Shown: piece by piece, positions 8,972 to 17,768 of the stretch
How the letters are laid out: each line of letters begins with the position of its first letter
Position numbering within the stretch: the first letter of the stretch is position 1
Source of the DNA: RGIG8244 sp045592785
GTDB taxonomy: Bacteria > Verrucomicrobiota > Lentisphaeria > Victivallales > UBA1829
Direction of reading: 5' to 3'
DNA: 64,000 bases
Assembly (NCBI GenBank): GCA_045592785.1
Contig: JAZNVL010000057.1
Coordinates: forward strand, 73,325 to 137,324
Notes under the pieces: model-generated
Databases searched by the model: none
What the model was told of the DNA's origin: nothing
What the model saw: only the letters and a program-made list of their open reading frames with translations
Made by a program: the position numbers and the translations under genes

Positions 8972-9553
8972 TTAACGTTTGCAATTGGTGATGTCATCAC
9001 CTTGTCCGAATGTCTCAAAATCGTCGGAATCCGGTGTAGCTGTTTTGCAGGTCCCGTTGGTGTTCGATTCCGTTGAGATCTTGACACCTCCCGCACCGAT
9101 ATTGTTATTGGGACCGCAGGAGCCCAGGTCATATCCCGTCTTGTTGATCTTGCCGGGATAGCAGTAATAAATGGGCGCGCCGAATCCATCTTTGATGTAA
9201 TAGCAATGTCTGCCGGTCGTGACCGCGCTGGCTTTGCCCTGACCGATGAGTGCATTATAATCGATGAACTGATTGAAGTTCCCTTTATTATTGTCTTTTG
9301 CATCGTTTGCACTGTCGACGTAATCGGTATGGAATTCCACATATTCGCCGCCGCTGATGGGCAGATAATAGCCGTATTTCTGCTTATACTGTTCCAAGCC
9401 CATTTTGATGATCTCCAGCGTTGCAGTGGTGCGGGCTTCCCCGGTTTTCTTTCGTGCAAACTGAATGACTCCGACCGTGATTCCGGCGAGGATGGTAATG
9501 ATTCCCATAACGGCAAGCAATTCGACAAGAGTAAATTTGCGTTTTGTCTTCAT
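8972..9553 (-). CDS. Type II secretion-like pseudopilin
   Basis: 193 residues. The start at 9553 has AGGAG nine bases upstream and yields MKTKRKFTLVELLAVMGIIT, with Phe+1, Glu+5 and a hydrophobic N-terminal helix. Lys precedes the cleavage point. After the helix come QFARKKTGEARTTATLEIIK and a Gly/Asn/Tyr-rich globular part. The sequence differs from its downstream neighbour outside the N-terminus, so the pair is not a recent duplication. It is the first gene of a two-gene operon with a strong promoter at 9593-9620. Confidence 0.85.
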   Translation of the reverse strand: MKTKRKFTLVELLAVMGIITILAGITVGVIQFARKKTGEARTTATLEIIKMGLEQYKQKYGYYLPISGGEYVEFHTDYVDSANDAKDNNKGNFNQFIDYNALIGQGKASAVTTGRHCYYIKDGFGAPIYYCYPGKINKTGYDLGSCGPNNNIGAGGVKISTESNTNGTCKTATPDSDDFETFGQGDDITNCKR

Positions 9554-9592
9554 AATACAGAATCTCCTGATTGAATATTTTCTCAATAAGTA

Positions 9593-9620
9593 ATTATACA
9601 CGCTTTTTTCTTTTTTTCAA
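9593..9620 (-). promoter_or_regulatory. Promoter of the pseudopilin operon
   Basis: Minus strand: TTGAAA (9620-9615), a 16-bp A-rich spacer, perfect TATAAT (9598-9593), 40 bases before the first start codon. It is the closest to consensus of the minus-strand promoters here. Confidence 0.6.
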
Positions 9621-9665
9621 TATGAAAGCGAAAAAAAATACGATTTTTCCTGGTTTTTTATGATC

Positions 9666-10583
9666 TTATTTCAATTGTTCCAGAAGAAGACGGAAAAAGT
9701 CTTTCGCATTTTCATCGGTCAATGCCGCATCGATTCGCACAAATCCCGGGGCGGGCATCACCTGAAACGCATAGCGCATTTCCGGCGAAATCGGACCCTT
9801 TTTTCCGGCAGTACGATAGGCGTTCGCAATAAAATCACGGGCGGACTTGTGGAGCACTGCGTATTTTTCCTGCGCAGAGGGGAATAACAGCAGTTCACCC
9901 GTGACGGGAGAGGGTAATCCTTCCATCCGGGAAAAGGAAAATGCAACGGCTTTTGTATGCTGGATCCCCGGCACAAGGGAAATCTCTTTTGTTTGCAGGA
10001 TCCCGCAGGCTGCATATTCTTTCCGGAGTGCGGCGAAAACATGTTTGAGTTCCGGCGTAAGCCCTTTCGGAGAAGCCAGAAACCTGCGGACTGTTTTTTC
10101 CGGTCCGATCATACATTCCTCTTTCCCCGTAAATGCGATGACTGCGGCTTTGATCTCCCGCAATCCGGAAGGCAGTTCCTCCTGTTGATCTTCCCGGAAT
10201 CGGAGACAGGTGATTTCTCCAACTGTAAACGTTTCCGGGGCAGTCCCGTTACCGCCGAGCAGTTTCTTTTCCGTGATCTGCCTGACCATTCCCGGGGTGA
10301 GCGGGGATTTCAGAAGAAAGACGCAATCGTCTCCGGCATAAAGAACCGCCGCGGTTTGGATCCCGGGATCGGCATGGAATGGCGCAAGTGCTTCTGCGTT
10401 TTGTTCGATATTGCCGAGAATGGTATTTTTTTCAAAAACACCGGCAAACGGCAGTTTCTGCAATGGAGCGATCCGGAAAAGAAGAAAAGATTCCGTACAT
10501 TGCGGAAAACGCGTGACCGGATCCAGGGCGTAAAGAAGTGTCCCGGTAAATAAGAACAGGAACAGCAGGCCTGTCCGGAGCAT
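9666..10583 (-). CDS. Exported protein of unknown function, last gene of the kds/lpt operon
   Basis: 305 residues. The chosen ATG at 10583 gives a clear Sec signal peptide (MLRTGLLFLFLFTGTLLYAL, likely cut after LYA), so the protein is periplasmic or envelope-associated. I do not recognise a family. The mature part is alpha/beta with alternating hydrophobic segments, including VLYAGDDCVFLLKSPLTPGM and GEITCLRF, and ends LTDENAKDFFRLLLEQLK. The start lies one base beyond the VOC gene's stop, so the two are translationally coupled. Its place at the end of an LPS operon hints at an envelope role, but nothing in the sequence proves that. Confidence 0.7.
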   Translation of the reverse strand: MLRTGLLFLFLFTGTLLYALDPVTRFPQCTESFLLFRIAPLQKLPFAGVFEKNTILGNIEQNAEALAPFHADPGIQTAAVLYAGDDCVFLLKSPLTPGMVRQITEKKLLGGNGTAPETFTVGEITCLRFREDQQEELPSGLREIKAAVIAFTGKEECMIGPEKTVRRFLASPKGLTPELKHVFAALRKEYAACGILQTKEISLVPGIQHTKAVAFSFSRMEGLPSPVTGELLLFPSAQEKYAVLHKSARDFIANAYRTAGKKGPISPEMRYAFQVMPAPGFVRIDAALTDENAKDFFRLLLEQLK

Positions 10584-10584
10584 G

Positions 10585-10959
10585 TTATACCTGCCGCTGT
10601 TTCTTTTCTGTGGCGTAGAAAAGATTGCCTTCGGGGTCGGCAAAGATCCTGACGATGTACCCGAACCGGTCGGCGGAAGTGTTTTCGCTGATGTATCCGT
10701 AGCAGGAAAGACGTTCGGTGAACGCATCCAGATCATCGACTTTCAGGATCCATGCGCTGCGTGTGGATGGATCCGGCAGGGATTCGCCGGGCGTTACCTG
10801 TTCCAGGCAGAGTGAAACGGAATCATTGATTGCGAATTCGCACCAGAAACTGCTGTCCATGACCGGCGCGCCCAATCCGATAATATCGCGGTAAAAAGCC
10901 CGGCAGAGTTCCATATCTTCCACCCGGATAACGATTCCCGCGAATTGTGTGTCTGCCAT
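10585..10959 (-). CDS. VOC (glyoxalase/bleomycin-resistance fold) family protein
   Basis: 124 residues with the paired beta-alpha-beta-beta-beta modules of the vicinal-oxygen-chelate fold: AGIVIRVEDMELCRAFYRDI in the first half, and WILKVDDLDAFTERL with IRIFADPEGNLFYA in the second. The late Asp-Pro-Glu-Gly-Asn turn is typical, but a complete metal-binding His/Glu set is not evident, so catalysis is uncertain. An AAGGAG site lies ten bases before the ATG. It sits inside the kds/lpt operon, 12 bases after lptB; the functional link is unknown. Confidence 0.82.
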   Translation of the reverse strand: MADTQFAGIVIRVEDMELCRAFYRDIIGLGAPVMDSSFWCEFAINDSVSLCLEQVTPGESLPDPSTRSAWILKVDDLDAFTERLSCYGYISENTSADRFGYIVRIFADPEGNLFYATEKKQRQV

Positions 10960-10971
10960 GATGTCTGCTCC

Positions 10972-11736
10972 TTAAATCGTGAACTGCGGTCCGAGATAAA
11001 TATTTCTTGCCTGTTCGTCATTTACCAGGAAGTCGCTGGACCCTTCGCACATGATCTTCCCTTCCGCCATAAGATAGGCGCGGTCCACACAGGCAAGCGT
11101 TTCCCGCACGTTATGGTCGGTGATGAGAATACCCATGCCTTTTGCTCTGAGCTTGTGAATGATCTTCTGCACATTATAAACAGCGATGGGGTCAACCCCG
11201 CTGAAGGGTTCGTCCATGAGGATGAATGACGGATTGGAAACAAGCGCGCGTGTGATTTCCAGACGTCTGCGTTCTCCGCCGGAGAGAGTCATGGCTTTCT
11301 GCTTTGCCAGATGACTGAGTTCCAGTTCTTCCAGAAGAGCTTTCAGCCGTTCTTTGCGCTCCTGACGGGAAATGGCGAGGGTTTCCAGGATCGCCATGAT
11401 ATTGTCTTCCACCGTGAGTTTACGGAAAATAGACGGTTCCTGCGCCAGATAGCCCATTCCCATACGGGCACGGATATACATGGGTTCTTTGGAGACGTCC
11501 AGACCTTTGAACATGATCGTACCTTCGTCCGGCTTGATCAAGCCGGTGATCATGTAAAAACTGGTGGTCTTTCCTGCACCGTTGGGCCCCAGCAACCCGA
11601 CGACTTCCCCGGGTTTGACGTTGATATTGACGGAAGTGACGACGCGTCTTCCCTTATAAGCCTTGACCAGGCCTTTTGCATCGAGCAGAAGGTCTTCCCC
11701 GGCATTATTTGTGTTTGTGCTGATATCCTCGTTCAT
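10972..11736 (-). CDS. lptB: LPS export ABC transporter ATP-binding protein LptB
   Basis: 254 residues. Walker A GPNGAGKTTS, ABC signature LSGGERRR, Walker B FILMDEPFSGVDP and H-loop ITDHNVRE match LptB closely. It powers extraction of lipopolysaccharide from the inner membrane with LptF/G, which are not in this window. It has about 15 extra N-terminal residues (MNEDISTNTNNAGEDL) compared with E. coli LptB. It follows lptC and lptA in the same transcript, the usual order. Confidence 0.95.
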   Translation of the reverse strand: MNEDISTNTNNAGEDLLLDAKGLVKAYKGRRVVTSVNINVKPGEVVGLLGPNGAGKTTSFYMITGLIKPDEGTIMFKGLDVSKEPMYIRARMGMGYLAQEPSIFRKLTVEDNIMAILETLAISRQERKERLKALLEELELSHLAKQKAMTLSGGERRRLEITRALVSNPSFILMDEPFSGVDPIAVYNVQKIIHKLRAKGMGILITDHNVRETLACVDRAYLMAEGKIMCEGSSDFLVNDEQARNIYLGPQFTI

Positions 11737-11751
11737 GTTGTCCGCCTTCGA

Positions 11752-12495
11752 TTATTTTTTGTCTTTGCCGGGTGCCGCAATATCACCATAGAAATGCGTT
11801 TTAGCCATGATCGCATCGATTTTTCTGACTTTGAAGGAGGGCATATCCTTGTTGTTCTTATCCTTGCCGCCGTCCTGATTCTGTTCGATGTATGCAATGA
11901 TCTTGTCGCAATCCATACGGCTGCTTTCGTCATTGTCGCCATCGATCCACTCTTTTTCCTTGTCGATACCCTTGTAGTTGCGGAGAATGGGGCGTCCGGT
12001 GAGGGTGAGAGTACCTTTTTTCAGGTCATAGACGGCGTAATCGCTGGTGGCATCGGTGACTTCGACGACCTGTTTACCGTTTCTGACCTGTTCTGTGGGA
12101 GCGAACCGTTTGAGGTTGACGTCGCGGAAACATTCGACTTTATGGATCTGTTTTCCGCTGAGGTCTGCGCTTTCGCTTTTTCCGGAGGATTTTGCGGCAT
12201 CCGCTTTGTCTTCAAAATAGATCTTCATGCTGTCACACATGAGTTTGAGTTCCATCTGATCATTGGAGAGTTCGTGCCATTTGATGCCGCCCGGCGGATT
12301 GTTGAACTGCTTGATGATCACGTTCCCGTTCATGATAATGACCTGATTTTCCATATCGATGGTCAACGTATCGGATTCCACATACTGGATCTTTTTGCCG
12401 TCATCCTTTTTATCCTGTGCGAAACCGGTGCACACAACTGCAAAGAAGAGCAGGGGAAGTACAAGTTTTTTTGTGCTGGCGAGATTGAATTTCAT
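11752..12495 (-). CDS. lptA: LptA/OstA-like periplasmic LPS-transport protein
   Basis: 247 residues from the ATG at 12495, which follows AGGAG and gives a signal peptide (LVLPLLFFAVVCTGFAQ). The mature protein has the OstA-type beta-jellyroll pattern: SDTLTIDMENQVIIMNGNVII, then MELKLMCDSMKIYFED, then KKGTLTLTGRPILRNY. LptA forms the periplasmic bridge for LPS between LptC and LptD. It is longer than E. coli LptA (185 aa) because of a Lys/Asp/Ser-rich insertion near the middle and an extended C-terminus. One base separates it from lptC. Confidence 0.85.
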   Translation of the reverse strand: MKFNLASTKKLVLPLLFFAVVCTGFAQDKKDDGKKIQYVESDTLTIDMENQVIIMNGNVIIKQFNNPPGGIKWHELSNDQMELKLMCDSMKIYFEDKADAAKSSGKSESADLSGKQIHKVECFRDVNLKRFAPTEQVRNGKQVVEVTDATSDYAVYDLKKGTLTLTGRPILRNYKGIDKEKEWIDGDNDESSRMDCDKIIAYIEQNQDGGKDKNNKDMPSFKVRKIDAIMAKTHFYGDIAAPGKDKK

Positions 12496-12496
12496 A

Positions 12497-13090
12497 TTAT
12501 TTCTCCTGTGAAGTTTCTGTTGTTTCTGTTTTTGCAAAATCAAAATGGAATACCGCCCGCACTTTCGAACGGATGAATATATGTTTCTTCTGTTGGTTTG
12601 CGTCAAAACCTATACCGTCCGCATCCAGTTCGCGGGAACGGAACGAGGCAGGCTTGTCGCTGCGGAGAAGACGGGTGTTTCTGTCATATTCCGCTTCCGT
12701 CGTGAAGATCCATGCCCGCGTCGTTGCACGGTTTGCATGTTCCCAGAACTCTTTCAATCGTTGTTTTCCGGCGTAAATGGGGTACGGGGTGAAGAACATC
12801 TTTTTTTCGTCTGCGGTCATTTTTGACGGGATGAAAATATTTGCTTTTTCCAGCGAATCGATGTTTTCATTCATCAAACTGATCCTGGCTCCATTGAGAA
12901 TGACGATCGCCCCTTTGTTGATCGCAGTATCACCGTAAATGACAAACTGCAGGTTCTCTTTCTTCTTCCGGTACTGCGGAAGAAGATAATCCGTTACGGA
13001 AACCTGCATCCCGCTTTGATCCTGCGCAGCAAGTTCCATAACAAATACACTCAATATCAGCAGTAGTACCGTTCGATACAGGAATCCCAT
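12497..13090 (-). CDS. lptC: LptC-like LPS export periplasmic protein
   Basis: 197 residues with one N-terminal hydrophobic segment (MGFLYRTVLLLILSVFVM) that anchors or exports the protein. The rest is beta-rich: LLPQYRKKKENLQFVIYGD is a good match to the LptC opening, where the substrate runs along a jellyroll. Similarity is weak and the call leans on position between kdsC and lptA, the conserved order. Its first 34 bases overlap the end of kdsC, so the two are translationally coupled. Confidence 0.72.
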   Translation of the reverse strand: MGFLYRTVLLLILSVFVMELAAQDQSGMQVSVTDYLLPQYRKKKENLQFVIYGDTAINKGAIVILNGARISLMNENIDSLEKANIFIPSKMTADEKKMFFTPYPIYAGKQRLKEFWEHANRATTRAWIFTTEAEYDRNTRLLRSDKPASFRSRELDADGIGFDANQQKKHIFIRSKVRAVFHFDFAKTETTETSQEK

Positions 13091-13581
13091 TTACCCTGTC
13101 CTTTCAATAAATATTCAATGGCCTCCGCCACAGCACCTTCACCGCCTTTTGCCACCGTGCAGAGGTCTGCTTCCTCTTTCACCAGCGTGTGCGCGTTGGC
13201 GGGGGCGACTGCGAAACCGCAACGGCGGATCGGCGGCAGATCGATCAGATCATCGCCGATATACATACATTCTTCGGGGCGTAAGTTACGTTCTTTGAGG
13301 ATCTGCTCAAAGCCATCCAGTTTATTGAGACACTTCTGCACAAGAAATGTGAGCCCCAATTCTTTCGCTCTGGTCTCATTGGCTTTGCTCTGACGTCCGG
13401 AGAGGATCCCCACAGAAAGCCCGGCGCGCATCGCCATCACGATCCGGGCGCCGTCGTGGACATGGAAAAATTTAATCTCATCCTGACTGCCGGTCCCGTA
13501 ACCGATACGGCCGTCAGTCAGAACGCCATCCACGTCCAGAATAATGGTTGTGATTTCAGAAAGATTTTTTGACTGCTTCAT
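13057..13581 (-). CDS. kdsC: 3-deoxy-D-manno-octulosonate 8-phosphate phosphatase
   Basis: 174 residues, the usual length. HAD motif I is LDVDGVLTDGRIGYG; motif II/III region LSGRQSKANETRAKELG; motif IV YIGDDLIDLPPIRRCGFAVA. It removes phosphate from Kdo-8-P to give free Kdo. It lacks a cap domain, as expected for the tetrameric KdsC family. It overlaps kdsA by 26 bases and lptC by 34 bases. Confidence 0.95.
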   Translation of the reverse strand: MKQSKNLSEITTIILDVDGVLTDGRIGYGTGSQDEIKFFHVHDGARIVMAMRAGLSVGILSGRQSKANETRAKELGLTFLVQKCLNKLDGFEQILKERNLRPEECMYIGDDLIDLPPIRRCGFAVAPANAHTLVKEEADLCTVAKGGEGAVAEAIEYLLKGQGKWDSCIERYYC

Positions 13582-14383
13582 TGATCGTGAGTACCTGTGT
13601 TAAAACGTTTTCAGCGTCTTTGAAATTCAAAGAGTTCGGACCGTCGGATAACGCCTTTGCCGGGTCCGGATGCACCTCCATGAACAAGCCGTCGATCCCC
13701 GCCGCGGCTGCCGCACGCGCCAACGGAAGAATGAATTCACGCTGTCCGCCGGAGGCATTGCCCAGACCGCCCGGCAGCTGTACCGAGTGTGTCGCATCGA
13801 AAATAACGGGGACACCCGCCGCCCGCATGATGGGGAAGGAGCGCATATCCACCACGAGATTGTGATATCCGAACGTTGCACCGCGTTCGGTCAGCATAAT
13901 GCTTTCCGCACCGGCATCCTTGAGTTTGCCAACGGCACCGTGCATATCTTCGGGTGCCATGAATTGTCCTTTTTTCACATTCACGCAACGTCCGGTGGCG
14001 GCACAGGCTTCCAGAAGATCCGTCTGACGGCAGAGAAATGCCGGGATCTGAAGGATGTCTGCCACTTCCGCGACAGCTTTGACCTGTTCCGTTTCGTGGA
14101 CGTCTGTGACGATGGGCAGTCCAAGCCGTTTCTTGATTTCGGCGAGGATGGCAAGCCCCTGTTCCAGTCCGGGACCCCGTACGGATCTTCCGGAACTGCG
14201 GTTGGCTTTATCGAAAGAAGCCTTGAAGACGTAATTGACGCCCAGTTTTGCGCAGAGCGCTTTCAGAAATCCGGCGGATTCCAGACAGATTTCCAGGCTT
14301 TCCGCCATACAGGGACCGGCGAGGACGGTGAAGGTATCGCCGCCTGCTTCAAAATTTGCGATCTTTGCTTTCATGATTTCCAT
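13556..14383 (-). CDS. kdsA: 3-deoxy-8-phosphooctulonate synthase
   Basis: 275 residues. AGPCMAESLEICLESAGFLK, FKASFDKANRSSGRSVRGPG, GLPIVTDVHE and FDATHSVQLPGG are signature KdsA segments, covering the arabinose-5-phosphate and PEP sites. It condenses PEP with D-arabinose-5-phosphate to Kdo-8-P. The segment after KKGQFMAPEDM is TERGATFGYHNLVVDMRSF, as in standard enzymes. The gene lies between kdsB and kdsC in a tight Kdo operon. Confidence 0.97.
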   Translation of the reverse strand: MEIMKAKIANFEAGGDTFTVLAGPCMAESLEICLESAGFLKALCAKLGVNYVFKASFDKANRSSGRSVRGPGLEQGLAILAEIKKRLGLPIVTDVHETEQVKAVAEVADILQIPAFLCRQTDLLEACAATGRCVNVKKGQFMAPEDMHGAVGKLKDAGAESIMLTERGATFGYHNLVVDMRSFPIMRAAGVPVIFDATHSVQLPGGLGNASGGQREFILPLARAAAAAGIDGLFMEVHPDPAKALSDGPNSLNFKDAENVLTQVLTINEAVKKSF

Positions 14384-14389
14384 AATGGA

Positions 14390-15118
14390 TCAACCTTTCC
14401 GTTGTGCCAGGAATTCTTCCGCCTTGCGCAAGTCTTCCGGCGTATCAATACCGATCGTTTCAAAATTCGTCTGGATCACCTTGATCCGCATCCCGTTTTC
14501 CAACGCACGGAGCTGTTCCAGTTTCTCACACTGTTCCAGTTTGCCCGGAGGCAGGGAAACGAATTTCTGCAACGCAGCCCGGCGGTACGCATAAATGCCC
14601 CAGTGACGGTAGACTTCCGTTTCTTCTCCACCTTCCCGCAGATACGGGATCATGGACCGGGAGAAGTAAATGGCATATCCATCGGCTGTGAGCGTGACTT
14701 TGGGCAGATTGGGGTTGTTTTCCACGTCGGCGCGTTTCACAGGGACAACGACGGTCCCCATTTCGGCATCGCAGCCTGTCATGGCATCGATGAGATCGTT
14801 GATGACAGACGGCGGGATCATAGGTTCATCGCCCTGCACGTTGATGATGAGATCTGCATCCAGATGTTCAGCAGCTTCCCAGATCCGGTCGGATCCGGAG
14901 GGATGATCCGGTCTGGTCATGATGGCTTTCCCACCGAAGGCTTCCACCGCTTCCTTGACTTTCGGATCGTCAACGGCGATCAGTACGGTATCGGCTTTGG
15001 ATTGACAGGCGCGTTCCCACACCCACTGAATGATCGGTTTACCCTGTAATTGCGCCAGGACTTTCCCGGGGAAACGCATACTGCCGAAACGGGCAGGGAT
15101 AATGGCTGCTGTTTTCAT
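14390..15118 (-). CDS. kdsB: CMP-Kdo synthetase
   Basis: 242 residues. The N-terminal nucleotide-binding segment AAIIPARFGSMRFPGKVLA, then MTRPDHPSGSDRIWEA and INVQGDEPMIPP, are diagnostic for 3-deoxy-manno-octulosonate cytidylyltransferase. It activates Kdo as CMP-Kdo, the donor for WaaA (encoded at 58097-59377). GAGGAGTT lies a few bases upstream of the ATG. It is six bases from kdsA. Confidence 0.97.
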   Translation of the reverse strand: MKTAAIIPARFGSMRFPGKVLAQLQGKPIIQWVWERACQSKADTVLIAVDDPKVKEAVEAFGGKAIMTRPDHPSGSDRIWEAAEHLDADLIINVQGDEPMIPPSVINDLIDAMTGCDAEMGTVVVPVKRADVENNPNLPKVTLTADGYAIYFSRSMIPYLREGGEETEVYRHWGIYAYRRAALQKFVSLPPGKLEQCEKLEQLRALENGMRIKVIQTNFETIGIDTPEDLRKAEEFLAQRKG

Positions 15119-15130
15119 TGTTGGAACTCC

Positions 15131-16360
15131 TCAAAAATCGTGAGAGACGAGACCGTCCCGCAGTTTCGGTTCGAACCAGGTGGATTTCGGCGGCATGATG
15201 GCGCCGGCATCGGCGATATTCATCAGCTGGTCCAGCGTGGTGGCGTACATGGAGAAGCAAACGGCGGCTTTCCCTTCGTTACAGAGACGTTCCAGTTCGC
15301 CGGTCCCCCGGATCCCGCCCACGAATGCGATACGGGTATTGGTCCGGGGATCATCGATGCCCAGCACGGGCGCAAGAAGATTGTTCTGCAGGATACTCAC
15401 ATCAAGCTGATCGGTCACATCCAGATCGGCGGTGGAGAATTTGGGCAGCAGACGGTACCACTGTTTGTTCAGCAGCATACGGATCTCGCCGCTGTTTTCG
15501 GGATCGGCGGTTTCCACAGGATCGACCTGGAATTTTTCCGCCGTCTTTGCCAGAAATTCTTCTGCGGTCAGACCGTTGAGATCCTGCACCGCACGGTTGT
15601 AAGGCAGAATTTTGAGTTCAGAGGCAGGGAACGTCACTGCCAGGAAGAAGTTGTATTCTTCATCGCCGGTATGGGCAGGATTGGCGGCGCGGCAGGTGGC
15701 TGCCGCACGGGAGGCGGAGGCAGCACGATGATGTCCGTCTGCAATGTAGAAGCACGGTACTTCCTGCGCGAAAATGGTTTCCAGTTCCGCACTGTATTTG
15801 CCCGCTTTCCAGAGCTTGTGCGTGATCCCGTCCACCGCTGTGAATGCGTAATAGGGATCCGCCGCCATGATTTCTTTCACGATGGCATTGATCTTTGCAT
15901 TGTCACGGTATGTGAGGAACACGGGTCCGGTCTGGGAACGGAGTTCCATCACATGACGGGCACGGTCATCTTCCTTGTCCTTGCGGGTTTTCTCGTGTTT
16001 CTTGATGATCCCGCTGTCATATTCGGCGGCGGCAGCAGTCCCGGCGATCCCCACCTGCGTTCTGCCATCCATGGTCAGAGCATAGACGTAAAGATTGCGT
16101 TCTTCATCGGGGGTGAGGGGTGCGGTTTCGCAAAGACGCTTATAGTTTGCGGCGGCTTTGAGATAGACTTCTTCACTGTGCAGATCGATTCCGGGTGCGA
16201 GTTCGATTTCGGGACGGGAGACCCGGAGAAAGCTCAACGGATTGCCGTCTGCCAGAGCGGCGGCTTCTTCCGTGTTGACGACATCATAAGGGACCGCAGC
16301 CACGTCCCGGACTTTATCCGGTGTAGGCATAACGGCATGAAAAGGCTTGAAAACTGCCAT
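15131..16360 (-). CDS. DUF1015 family protein
   Basis: 409 residues, the usual length of the family. MAVFKPFHAVMPTPDKVRDV with AAVPYDVVNTEEAAALADGNPLSFLRVSRPE is the family opening; CFYIADGHHRAASASRAAA with the GHHR motif is the conserved central segment, followed by FLAVTFPASELKILPYNR. Biochemical function in this family is not settled; the HHR segment suggests phosphate or nucleotide chemistry. It is the first gene of the kds/lpt operon, 12 bases before kdsB, with its own promoter. That placement ties its expression to envelope synthesis without proving a shared pathway. Confidence 0.88.
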   Translation of the reverse strand: MAVFKPFHAVMPTPDKVRDVAAVPYDVVNTEEAAALADGNPLSFLRVSRPEIELAPGIDLHSEEVYLKAAANYKRLCETAPLTPDEERNLYVYALTMDGRTQVGIAGTAAAAEYDSGIIKKHEKTRKDKEDDRARHVMELRSQTGPVFLTYRDNAKINAIVKEIMAADPYYAFTAVDGITHKLWKAGKYSAELETIFAQEVPCFYIADGHHRAASASRAAATCRAANPAHTGDEEYNFFLAVTFPASELKILPYNRAVQDLNGLTAEEFLAKTAEKFQVDPVETADPENSGEIRMLLNKQWYRLLPKFSTADLDVTDQLDVSILQNNLLAPVLGIDDPRTNTRIAFVGGIRGTGELERLCNEGKAAVCFSMYATTLDQLMNIADAGAIMPPKSTWFEPKLRDGLVSHDF

Positions 16361-16396
16361 GATTAAACTCCTTGATTAAATAAACAATAACCCGGT

Positions 16397-16425
16397 AACA
16401 TACATCCGTTTTTCCGTTTCTGCAA
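16397..16425 (-). promoter_or_regulatory. Promoter of the DUF1015-kds-lpt operon
   Basis: Minus strand: TTGCAG (16425-16420), 17-bp spacer, TATGTT (16402-16397), about 36 bases upstream of the DUF1015 start; AAGGAG precedes that start. I see no other convincing promoter in the operon down to 9666. Confidence 0.5.
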
Positions 16426-16460
16426 ATGAACATTGCAAAAAAACGGGAAAAAGGTGCTAT

Positions 16461-17768
16461 TTATTCTTCAAAAACAGATTCCGGGAGGATGTTATAGACA
16501 CATTTGCCGTCCACAAAGGTGGCAACCGCTCTGCCTTGCGCCTGATATCCGTCAAACGGAGTGTTCCGGGACTTGGAGTAGAACGTGTTCTTGTCGATCG
16601 TATGACACACATCGGGATCGATGACCGTCACGTCCGCCGGCTTGCCGACGGAGAGTGTGCCTGCATCGATGCCCAGGACTTCCGCCGGACCCTTGGTGAA
16701 TTTGGCGATCAGCTGGGGCAGGGAGAGAAGATCCTTGTGAACGAGTTCCGTCAGCGTGACCGGGAGCGCCGTTTCCAGTCCGATGATTCCGAAGGGCGCG
16801 TAATCGAATTCAACGAGTTTCGCCGTTTCCGTATGAGGTGCATGGTCTGTCGCGATCACGGTGATCGTATCATCCCGCAATCCTTCGATGACCGCCATAC
16901 GGTCTTCTTCGGAACGGAGCGGGGGATTCATCTTGTAATTGGTGTCGAACCGTTTGATCTCCACATCGGTCAGTGCAATGTGATGGGGTGTCGCTTCGGC
17001 AGAAACGGGGATCCCCTGTTTTCGTGCCTGACGTACCAGATCCACCGCTTCTTTGCAGGAGAGATGCTGCATGTGTACTTTCCAGTTCGCCATACGGGCG
17101 AGGATGATATTCCGGGCGACGATCAATTCTTCGGATGCGGAGGAGATCCCTCTCATACCCAGCAGGACGGACCAGTATCCTTCGTGCATGACACCATCAC
17201 CGAAGAGGACTTCGTCTTCGCAATGGTCGAGGATGGGGAGCGAGAACTGGCTGGCATACTGCACCAGATTGCGCATCATGCTGTGATTCTGAATACATTT
17301 TCCGTCGTCGGAGAGAGCCACGACGCCCGCCGCTTTGAGGGAGCCCACCGGTGCCATTTCTTCGCCCTTCAAGCCCTTGCTCAATGCACCGCAGGGAAGA
17401 ACGTGCACCACACCTTCCTTCGCCGCACAGTTCATCAGATACTGGATCGCACCGGCATTATCCGCCGCCGGACTGGTGTTCGGCATGGCGACGATGGACG
17501 TGAATCCGCCCGCCGCTGCCGCCATGGTCCCGGTCCGCACGGTTTCCGCATCGGTTTTTCCGGGCTGACGCAGATGCACATGGATATCGATGAGCCCGGG
17601 TGTGACCACATAATTCCCGAGTTCCAGGACTTGTGCTTCGTCTTCGGAGATCGTTCCGGGTTCCACAATGATCCCGTCACGGATGTAAATATCCCGGACT
17701 TCATCCACGTTATTGACCGGATCGATGACCCGGGCACCTTTCAAAATCCAACTGTTTGTAATATTCAT
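16461..17768 (-). CDS. pyrC: Dihydroorotase (type I, metal-dependent)
   Basis: 435 residues. I take the ATG at 17768 because it overlaps the pyrB stop as ATGA; an in-frame GTG lies nine bases further out. Zinc ligands appear intact: HVHLRQPG, ALSDDGKCI, LDHCED, HMQHLS and ATDHAPHT. It converts carbamoyl-aspartate to dihydroorotate in pyrimidine synthesis. Because the metal site is complete it should be an active enzyme and not the inactive PyrC' found beside some aspartate transcarbamoylases. It is the last gene of the pyrR-pyrB-pyrC block. Confidence 0.94.
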   Translation of the reverse strand: MNITNSWILKGARVIDPVNNVDEVRDIYIRDGIIVEPGTISEDEAQVLELGNYVVTPGLIDIHVHLRQPGKTDAETVRTGTMAAAAGGFTSIVAMPNTSPAADNAGAIQYLMNCAAKEGVVHVLPCGALSKGLKGEEMAPVGSLKAAGVVALSDDGKCIQNHSMMRNLVQYASQFSLPILDHCEDEVLFGDGVMHEGYWSVLLGMRGISSASEELIVARNIILARMANWKVHMQHLSCKEAVDLVRQARKQGIPVSAEATPHHIALTDVEIKRFDTNYKMNPPLRSEEDRMAVIEGLRDDTITVIATDHAPHTETAKLVEFDYAPFGIIGLETALPVTLTELVHKDLLSLPQLIAKFTKGPAEVLGIDAGTLSVGKPADVTVIDPDVCHTIDKNTFYSKSRNTPFDGYQAQGRAVATFVDGKCVYNILPESVFEE

